From Nitrospirota bacterium (GTDB lineage Bacteria; Nitrospirota; Nitrospiria; Nitrospirales; UBA8639): a stretch of DNA of 13,794 nucleotides. The position numbers and the translations under genes are program-made. This document shows, in pieces, positions 7,289 through 12,321 of the stretch. Position 1 is the stretch's first letter, and each line of letters opens with the position of its first letter. The stretch is taken from the NCBI GenBank assembly GCA_003233615.1, contig QIMB01000088.1, positions 1 to 13,794 on the forward strand, read 5' to 3'. The notes below the pieces were generated by a model. The model was not told where the DNA came from. It ran no database searches and saw only the letters and a list, made by a program, of their open reading frames with translations.

Positions 7289-8181
7289 GGGAGCATTGGC
7301 TGGCACAACGGGAACACGGATATCGCTGGGCCTACCAGTTCATGCTGTGGATCGCACTTCGCATTGGACGGAAGACAGCCCGTACGTTGCTGTACCCCAT
7401 CTGTACGTATTACGTGTTGTTTTCCTGGAAAGCCAGCAGAGGCATCAAGACGTTTTTACGCCATGTGTTGCAACGGAGAGTGACGCTCAAGGATCTCTTT
7501 TCCCACTATCACACCTTCGCGTCAACGTTGCTCGACCGTACCTTTATTTTGGCTGGTAGGCGAGATGAATTCGACTTACATATTCATGGCATAGATATCC
7601 TTCTTGATCGTGTCGACCATCAACAAGGATGCATTCTGCTCGGTTCACATCTGGGAAGTTTTGATATTCTTCGAGCCACAGGATTGGCCACAAGAAATGT
7701 CCCCATCAAGCTGCTCATGCATCAAGAGAACGCGCCAATTCTCAATGATGTTCTAGGGAAACTCGACCCCTCGATGTTGGATTGCATTATTCCAGTCGGC
7801 GAACCGGACACGATGCTGCGTGCGAAAGAATGTCTGGATGCAGGCGGAATCGTCGGGATGCTTGGCGATCGTTCGCTTAAGCATGAAAAAGTCGTGCACT
7901 GCAAGTTCTTTGGCCACATGGCTCAATTTCCTTCTGGGCCTATATTACTGGCCAGTATCCTCAAAGTGCCGGTCGTGTTATTTTTTTGTCTGTATCGCGG
8001 AGATGGACGGTACGACATTCATTTTGAACTCTTTGCGGAAACCGTGATCATTCCAAGAGAAAACCGTGCGCAGGGGCTTCAAGAATCGACAGAACGCTAT
8101 GCCCGCCGCTTAGAAACATACTGCCGCATGGCTCCAAACAATTGGTTTAATTTTTATGAATTTTGGAAAACAGATCAGTAG
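7285..8181 (+). CDS. LpxL/HtrB-type acyltransferase of the pigment cluster
   Basis: This inner-membrane acyltransferase is likely to attach the acyl or polyene chain to a lipid or sugar head group. An N-terminal hydrophobic segment (about 17-50, FMLWIALRIG and LLYPICTYYVLF) may anchor it. The active-site box is GSHLGSFD (His122-x4-Asp127), followed by MLGDRS (192-197) and FPSGPILLASILKVPVVLFF (215-234), all typical of the lipid A biosynthesis acyltransferase family. At 298 residues it is full length. It starts by ATGA overlap with the dehydratase. Its TAG stop (8179-8181) lies inside the 8-bp repeat CAGTAGGG that flanks the downstream insertion element, so the insertion left this gene intact. 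Confidence 0.88.
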   Translation: MREHWLAQREHGYRWAYQFMLWIALRIGRKTARTLLYPICTYYVLFSWKASRGIKTFLRHVLQRRVTLKDLFSHYHTFASTLLDRTFILAGRRDEFDLHIHGIDILLDRVDHQQGCILLGSHLGSFDILRATGLATRNVPIKLLMHQENAPILNDVLGKLDPSMLDCIIPVGEPDTMLRAKECLDAGGIVGMLGDRSLKHEKVVHCKFFGHMAQFPSGPILLASILKVPVVLFFCLYRGDGRYDIHFELFAETVIIPRENRAQGLQESTERYARRLETYCRMAPNNWFNFYEFWKTDQ

Positions 8182-9037
8182 GGGGCTGTTGAATATTATC
8201 ACGTGCATAGCCCGTATATGCCCGAGGTGCGATCGACGTCAGCAGCCAAGGGAATGGTCAAAAAAGCATGCCCTGAGTCTTTCCGAAGGGTTCGTCCAGC
8301 AAGGCCGCAGCCTTTTTGCCGCACGGAGCGTACGCTCAGTACGTGAGCACGGCAAAAGGGCGAGAACACCGCTGGCGGATTTTTTCAACATTCCCAGTAG
8401 GGCTATCCTCTGGAACCTGGTGTGGTGCGGCCTGTTCCTGCATGGAGCACTCTCACCTTCGCATGCATGTGCGCCTGGCCTGGACATCGCCACACCCCTT
8501 CCACGTGAAGAAGAAGCCGTGGGCGTGAGCCGTATCATTCACAATCTTGGGCAGTCCACTATCCATGAGCGGGATTTTCATGAAACCTACTATTCGGGCA
8601 TGCTCATCACACCGTCATACAAAGAAGGGACACTGATCTTTCACCCGCCAGCCCGGCTGGAAAAACATGTGACAGTTCCCGCTCGAGAATCCTTCATTGC
8701 CGAGGGAGACAGTCTGCGCTATGAAAACCCTTCACGGGATATTTCCTATACCTTTTCTCTTCAAGATTATCCAGCTCTTGCGGCACTCATTAACGGTTTG
8801 CGATCGCTCTTTAACGGGGACGAAGAAGCCTTACGACAGGTCTTCCACGTGTCAATGACAGGCACACCCGACACATGGCAACTTACCCTTTCTCCCAAAA
8901 TACAGAATGAGGGGAATGAGGAAGATGGAGTCGACTGTCTCCACCTGACCGGGGATTCCACGCACCTTCACACCATTGCAATCTACGAAACCAACGGCGA
9001 TCACTCCACACTCCAACTCGATCCCCAGGTGCCGTGA
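8156..9037 (+). CDS. LolA-like periplasmic carrier, signal peptide interrupted in frame
   Basis: The C-terminal 190 residues resemble LolA-type outer-membrane lipoprotein carriers of aryl-polyene clusters: a half-barrel pattern with FHETYYSGMLITPS, GTLIFHPPARLEK and FIAEGDSLRYENPS, the usual sequence in which reporter-like strands read 'partial polar lipid-binding'. Its likely role is to ferry the lipidated product or a lipoprotein across the periplasm. The hydrophobic signal sequence AILWNLVWCGLFLHGAL, with cleavage after SPSHA, lies at residues 83-104, far from the start. Residues 10-82 are encoded by an inserted repeat (see the mobile element). Excising 219 bp joins MNFGKQISR directly to the hydrophobic core, giving a normal signal peptide and a 220-residue protein. 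The ATG at 8156 overlaps the acyltransferase by 26 bases. Whether the interrupted gene still exports its product is unknown. No other good in-frame start lies between the insert and the signal core. The stop overlaps the next start as GTGA. Confidence 0.75.
   Translation: MNFGKQISRGLLNIITCIARICPRCDRRQQPREWSKKHALSLSEGFVQQGRSLFAARSVRSVREHGKRARTPLADFFNIPSRAILWNLVWCGLFLHGALSPSHACAPGLDIATPLPREEEAVGVSRIIHNLGQSTIHERDFHETYYSGMLITPSYKEGTLIFHPPARLEKHVTVPARESFIAEGDSLRYENPSRDISYTFSLQDYPALAALINGLRSLFNGDEEALRQVFHVSMTGTPDTWQLTLSPKIQNEGNEEDGVDCLHLTGDSTHLHTIAIYETNGDHSTLQLDPQVP
8176..8183. repeat. Left copy of 8-bp target-site duplication
   Basis: CAGTAGGG occurs here and again at 8395-8402, immediately flanking the MITE-like element. 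The match is exact and maximal (the bases on either side differ). It contains the acyltransferase TAG stop. Part of the GGG could belong to the element end rather than the target. Confidence 0.65.
8184..8394. mobile_element. MITE-like palindromic repeat inserted in the LolA-like gene
   Basis: This 211-bp element lacks a coding gene of its own. Its ends are inverted: TGTTGAA lies at 8187-8193 after a G-run and TTCAACA at 8384-8390 before CCC. Inside there is a long hairpin in which CCTTTTTGCCG (8311-8321) pairs with CGGCAAAAGG (8350-8359), enclosing the palindrome AGCGTACGCT (8327-8336). The core (a segment like CCAGCAAGGCCGCAG, later CGCTGGCGGA and a T-run) resembles, from memory, dispersed palindromic repeats of Nitrospira-like genomes. 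Exact 8-bp repeats flank it. The element plus one repeat copy is 219 bp (73 codons) and contains no stop in the host frame. Confidence 0.7.
8395..8402. repeat. Right copy of 8-bp target-site duplication
   Basis: This is the second CAGTAGGG. It joins directly to the LolA-like signal-peptide core (codons for Ala-Ile-Leu-Trp). Together with the left copy it marks the insertion point. Confidence 0.65.
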
Positions 9038-11376
9038 CCAACATTCGTGCTATGCCGTGGCTGCTATGGCTGGTGAGCATCGTCCTTGGCTCTATCTTTG
9101 CCATCACCACGATTCCGATTCAAACAGAACTGCCAGCCCTGCTCCCATCATCCGGATCATTCTCACAACAATTATTCATCGACCAACTACAGTCGGGGCC
9201 GGCCTCCAAAATTCTCTTGCTTGGACTCCAAGGGACAGAGCCTTCTCTCTTAGCGGAAGCCAGCAAGACACTGGCAGAAGCCATGCGGACCCAAGGTCAA
9301 TTTCTTCATGTGTATAACGGAGAACAGACCGCGGGCGCCCTCAATCAGGGTCTCCTGTATCAATACCGATATCTTCTGAGCCCACCTGTTTCGCCTGATC
9401 AATTCACCACACACGGATTACGCCAAACGTTACAGCATCGACTCCAAGATCTGGCCAATCCCCTTCCCTCATTTTTTAAAAAGCAAATTCCAGAAGATCC
9501 GACTGGTGCATTTCAGCGCGTCCTCCAGCAGTTGAAATCCAGCAACACGTTCAAGATGACTCATGGGGTCTGGTTTTCTTCAGATCAACAGACCGCCTTA
9601 CTCGTGGCAGAAACTGCCGTATCAGGCTTCGACCTGGATGGACAAGAAGCGATCCAATCGTTTTTGACGACCAGCATGGAAGACATCCGCACCATACTGT
9701 CACCCTCATCCACACTTGAATCTCTTGAACTCATACGTTCAGGTCCATCGGTCTTTGCCGTTCAATCGCGAGCCGTCATTCAACAGGATGCTCGGTGGCT
9801 GTCCATGCTCGGTGGAGGATTCGTCATCATTCTGCTTTTGGTCACCTATCGATCATTCACGATACTCTGCCTGAGTCTGGTCCCACTCGTGACCGGCCTG
9901 CTCGTCGCTGTCATAACCGTCTACATAGGGTTTGATTTCGTTCATGGAATGACCTTAGCGTTCGGCGCCAGCTTAATTGGAGTAGCCATCGATTACCCGC
10001 TCCATGCGTGCGCTCATCTGGAATCGAACCGTTCGCCACGAGCGATCATCAAACAAATCTGGCCGACGATTCGTTTGGGAGCCTTAACCACCGCGATCGG
10101 GTATGGGGCTATGTTGTTCTCAGGTTTTCCAGGCTTGTCGCAACTGGGACTTTTCGCCATCACCGGCCTCTTAACGGCGGCAGCCACAACTCGGTGGCTT
10201 CTCCCGGTACTTGTTCCCACCAAAGTGACAACGCCCATTCCGTGGGCCACATGGCTCCCGCTTCAACATATTGGCTCTCAACTGATCATCATTGTCCCAA
10301 TAAGCATGGTGCTATCCTTGACCTATCTTGGTTGGTCCGAGAAACCGTTTTGGGAGATGGATATCGCCAATCTCAGCCCTATTCCCCAACATCTCCGCGA
10401 CCGTGATGCCTGGTTACGTAAGGAACTAGGCGCACCCGCAGTCCGGGACATGATGGTTGTCGTGGCTCCGGATGAACAAGGCGTTCTCGAACAGAGTGAA
10501 AATCTCAAGGCCACCCTGGATCGGTTGGTCGATCAAGGACATATGACCGGGTATGAAATGGCAGCAGATTACCTGCCCAGTATTCGGACACAAGCGTTGA
10601 GGCAGGAAGCCTTACCCCAGCGAACGAGCTTGGAGCACCATCTCCGTGAGGCGCAGCACGATCTACCTTTCAAACCTGACCTGTTTGAACCCTTTCTCAA
10701 GAGCGTAGCCAAGACAAAACATTTAACGCCCTTAGATCATGAGTCCGTGACGGGTACACCATTAGGTACAAAAATCCATTCGTTGCTGTATCCCCTCCAA
10801 GACCAATGGATAGGAACGATTCTTTTACGTGACGTGAACAATAGACAGGCACTTCAGCAGACCATCCACACTGAAGCCCTCAAAGGCGTGCATTACGTGG
10901 ATTTGAAAACTGAATCCAATCACATGGTCACAACCTATCGACAAGAAGTCACCACATACTTGGCAATCGGTATCGGGTGCCTGATCCTGATTTTGAGCAT
11001 CGGGCTACAATCCATCACCAAGACAGCGACAGTCTTGCTTCCTATCGCAGGCGCGATTATCCTTGATGTGGCTATTTTGCATGCCCTTGGTGAACGCCTC
11101 TCCTTGCTTCACCTCGCGGCCTTACTCTTGGTCTTTGGCATCGGCTTGGATTACACCTTGTTTTTTCAACGTCCCCATACAACAGTAGTTGAGCGACAGC
11201 GGACGATTTCAGCCATACTCGTCTGTAGTCTTACCACGATCACCGTGTTTGGATTACTGGCCTGTTCACAGACCCCTGTCCTTCATGGTATTGGCTTAAC
11301 GGTATTCTTGGGATCGCTTATCTGTTTCGTCTTCGCCGCCATCTGCTCACCCTTCCAACATCATCAGGCCACGTAA
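9034..11376 (+). CDS. RND/MMPL-family exporter of the pigment cluster
   Basis: This inner-membrane exporter of the RND superfamily (MMPL branch) is probably used to extract or transport the lipid-like product toward the LolA-like carrier. The topology reads as one N-terminal helix (about 8-27), a periplasmic domain (28-250), a helix bundle (about 254-432), a second periplasmic domain (435-635) and a second bundle (640-775). Each bundle has the proton-relay motif: GVAIDYPLH with Asp320 and GIGLDYTLFF with Asp706. At 780 residues it is full length for predicted exporters of aryl-polyene clusters. The GTG start at 9034 overlaps the upstream TGA (GTGA), and an ATG seven codons in is an alternative. 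The last codons and stop lie in a segment that is repeated, diverged, at 12237-12275. Confidence 0.9.
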   Translation: MTNIRAMPWLLWLVSIVLGSIFAITTIPIQTELPALLPSSGSFSQQLFIDQLQSGPASKILLLGLQGTEPSLLAEASKTLAEAMRTQGQFLHVYNGEQTAGALNQGLLYQYRYLLSPPVSPDQFTTHGLRQTLQHRLQDLANPLPSFFKKQIPEDPTGAFQRVLQQLKSSNTFKMTHGVWFSSDQQTALLVAETAVSGFDLDGQEAIQSFLTTSMEDIRTILSPSSTLESLELIRSGPSVFAVQSRAVIQQDARWLSMLGGGFVIILLLVTYRSFTILCLSLVPLVTGLLVAVITVYIGFDFVHGMTLAFGASLIGVAIDYPLHACAHLESNRSPRAIIKQIWPTIRLGALTTAIGYGAMLFSGFPGLSQLGLFAITGLLTAAATTRWLLPVLVPTKVTTPIPWATWLPLQHIGSQLIIIVPISMVLSLTYLGWSEKPFWEMDIANLSPIPQHLRDRDAWLRKELGAPAVRDMMVVVAPDEQGVLEQSENLKATLDRLVDQGHMTGYEMAADYLPSIRTQALRQEALPQRTSLEHHLREAQHDLPFKPDLFEPFLKSVAKTKHLTPLDHESVTGTPLGTKIHSLLYPLQDQWIGTILLRDVNNRQALQQTIHTEALKGVHYVDLKTESNHMVTTYRQEVTTYLAIGIGCLILILSIGLQSITKTATVLLPIAGAIILDVAILHALGERLSLLHLAALLLVFGIGLDYTLFFQRPHTTVVERQRTISAILVCSLTTITVFGLLACSQTPVLHGIGLTVFLGSLICFVFAAICSPFQHHQAT

Positions 11377-11422
11377 CAATCTATGCTCACACATCACCTT
11401 GATATCGCCATCCTTGGAGGAG
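11338..11422 (+). repeat. Junction repeat, copy 1 (exporter end plus truncated halogenase start)
   Basis: These 85 bp align without gaps to 12237-12321 at an offset of 899, with 74 identical positions. The inner 73 bp (11350-11422) match 66 of 73. The copy contains the exporter's last codons and TAA (11374-11376), then 6 nt, then an ATG at 11383 that begins the halogenase N-terminus (MLTHHLDIAILGG) before homology stops after GGAGGAG. The broken frame ends at 11451 after 22 codons. This is a ghost of the ancestral exporter-halogenase junction. Confidence 0.9.
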
Positions 11423-11543
11423 TGCACAGGTACACCACATCTGTTCATTGAAAGCTACTCGCCCCTTAAAGAGATGCACACCGACAAGAGGAATACATAC
11501 ATGCATCCTTGACAAGCGTTGTCATATTTGACAACATTAACTC
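11423..11543. other. Control region of the inserted toxin-antitoxin cassette
   Basis: This short non-coding stretch between the junction repeat copy 1 and the toxin remnant carries the candidate promoter hexamer and operator repeats listed separately. I see no other gene in it apart from the last codons of the 22-codon ghost frame (11383-11451). Confidence 0.5.
11509..11535 (+). promoter_or_regulatory. Operator-like repeats and -35 hexamer of the toxin-antitoxin cassette
   Basis: Three half-sites alternate in orientation: TGACAA (11510-11515), TTGTCA (11519-11524) and TGACAA (11529-11534). They form two overlapping inverted repeats, 6-3-6 and 6-4-6. The first also supplies a perfect TTGACA at 11509-11514. 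No good -10 is visible at normal spacing. The toxin start codon is at 11544, only 9 bases beyond. This layout is typical of sites where HigA-type antitoxins repress their own operon. The regulator assignment is an inference. Confidence 0.5.
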
Positions 11544-11886
11544 ATGAGGAGCGTCTATTGGATCAAGGCGGCAGACAAAGACTTCAGAAAGTTTCCGAAA
11601 GCTGCACAAGAAACGATCCACGATCCACGATGCTCTAGCCATCGCTGCTGAAGGGCAGAAAGCTGACACCGCGAAGCCGATGAAAGGTCTTGGTGCTGGC
11701 GTATTTGAAATCGCTCTCAGCTATAAAACTGATGCGTACCGCACAATTTACGCCGTACAGCTCGGTGAGGATATTTGGGTGATTCATGCCTTTCAGAAGA
11801 AATCAAAAACCGGCATCAAAACACCGAAGCCGGATATCGATCTTGTGAAAGAACGCCTGAAACGACTAAAGGAGATGTTGAAATGA
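11544..11886 (+). pseudogene. HigB/Gp49-family toxin, broken by a 7-bp duplication
   Basis: Intact family members are about 100-115-residue toxins of the RelE/HigB superfamily, most of which cleave mRNA. The frame from ATG 11544 (MRSVYWIKAADKDFRKFPK) runs only 35 codons to a TGA at 11649-11651. The rest of the family signature (KPMKGLGAGVFEI, YRTIYAVQ, IWVIHAFQKKSKTGIKTPKPDIDLVKERL) lies in the +1 frame and ends at 11886. The break falls at a tandem repeat, 11613-11631, where the unit ACGATCC is present 2.7 times. Deleting 7 bp fuses both parts into a 111-residue protein of normal length. A 68-codon fragment could still be made from ATG 11680, but it lacks the N-terminal third. The stop overlaps the antitoxin start as ATGA. 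Confidence 0.9.
11613..11631 (+). repeat. 7-bp tandem duplication in the toxin gene
   Basis: ACGATCC-ACGATCC-ACGAT reads as 2.7 copies of a 7-bp unit. The length is not a multiple of three, so the extra copy shifts the frame. Removing one unit restores the toxin reading frame (…QETIHDALAIAAEG…). It is the direct cause of the toxin's inactivation and could in principle revert by slippage. Confidence 0.9.
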
Positions 11887-12227
11887 AGAAACAAGAAGAA
11901 AAACTAGAAGTGATACGAGGCAGTGGCAACGTCTATAAGGATTTTAATTATCCTGATGCCGCGGTTCGTCAATTAAAAGCAAAAGTTGCCGCTGAAATTA
12001 TTGGCATTCTTGATCACCGGCAATGGTCTGTCAGACAGACGGCAAAAGAAACGGGCTTTCAATCCGCTGATTTTTCACGCGTACGAAATGCGGATTTAAA
12101 ACGCTTCACCCTTGATCGTCTCGCAAGGATGCTTGAAAGTCTCAACCCAAAAGTACGGCTCGATCTGGTTCCCGTGACACGGCGTTCACGCCGCAGGAAA
12201 CGCACCGACACTCACGTTTCTGTATGA
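11883..12227 (+). CDS. HigA-like antitoxin (helix-turn-helix)
   Basis: This 114-residue DNA-binding antitoxin of the HigA/HTH_37 type is expected to neutralise HigB and repress the operon. The N-terminal family hallmark is VIRGSGNVYKDFNYPDA (10-26). The helix-turn-helix spans about residues 40-75: IIGILDHRQWSVRQTAKETG, then ADFSRVRNADLKRFTLDRL. The C-terminus is basic (RRSRRRKR). The start is well supported, with GGAG at 11871-11874 lying 8 nt before the ATG, which overlaps the toxin stop. The frame is intact although the toxin is broken, so it may persist as a regulator or as an anti-addiction factor. Confidence 0.9.
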   Translation: MKKQEEKLEVIRGSGNVYKDFNYPDAAVRQLKAKVAAEIIGILDHRQWSVRQTAKETGFQSADFSRVRNADLKRFTLDRLARMLESLNPKVRLDLVPVTRRSRRRKRTDTHVSV

Positions 12228-12236
12228 GGATAGTCA

Positions 12237-12321
12237 GCCATTTTTTCGCCCTTCCAACGTCATCAAGTCACATAACTCTCTATGCTCACACATCACCTTG
12301 ATATCGCCATCCTCGGAGGAG
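12237..12321 (+). repeat. Junction repeat, copy 2 (ghost exporter tail plus halogenase start)
   Basis: This is the partner of 11338-11422. Read in the exporter frame it encodes the ghost tail AIFSPFQRHQVT and TAA (12273-12275), compared with AICSPFQHHQAT in copy 1. It then has a 6-nt gap and the true halogenase ATG at 12282. The substitutions between copies include silent and conservative changes in the dead exporter tail, so the copies diverged before or independently of the present arrangement. Confidence 0.9.

Noticed and set aside
8184..8394. Treating the insert-encoded 73 residues as a genuine protein domain
   Set aside because: The DNA is palindromic, flanked by exact 8-bp repeats, and its removal restores a standard signal peptide. 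The residues are better read as translated repeat DNA.
11338..12321. Simple transposon target-site duplication around the toxin-antitoxin module
   Set aside because: The repeat is about 85 bp and only 87 percent identical, and no transposase or inverted ends are visible. Recombination between related alleles fits better.
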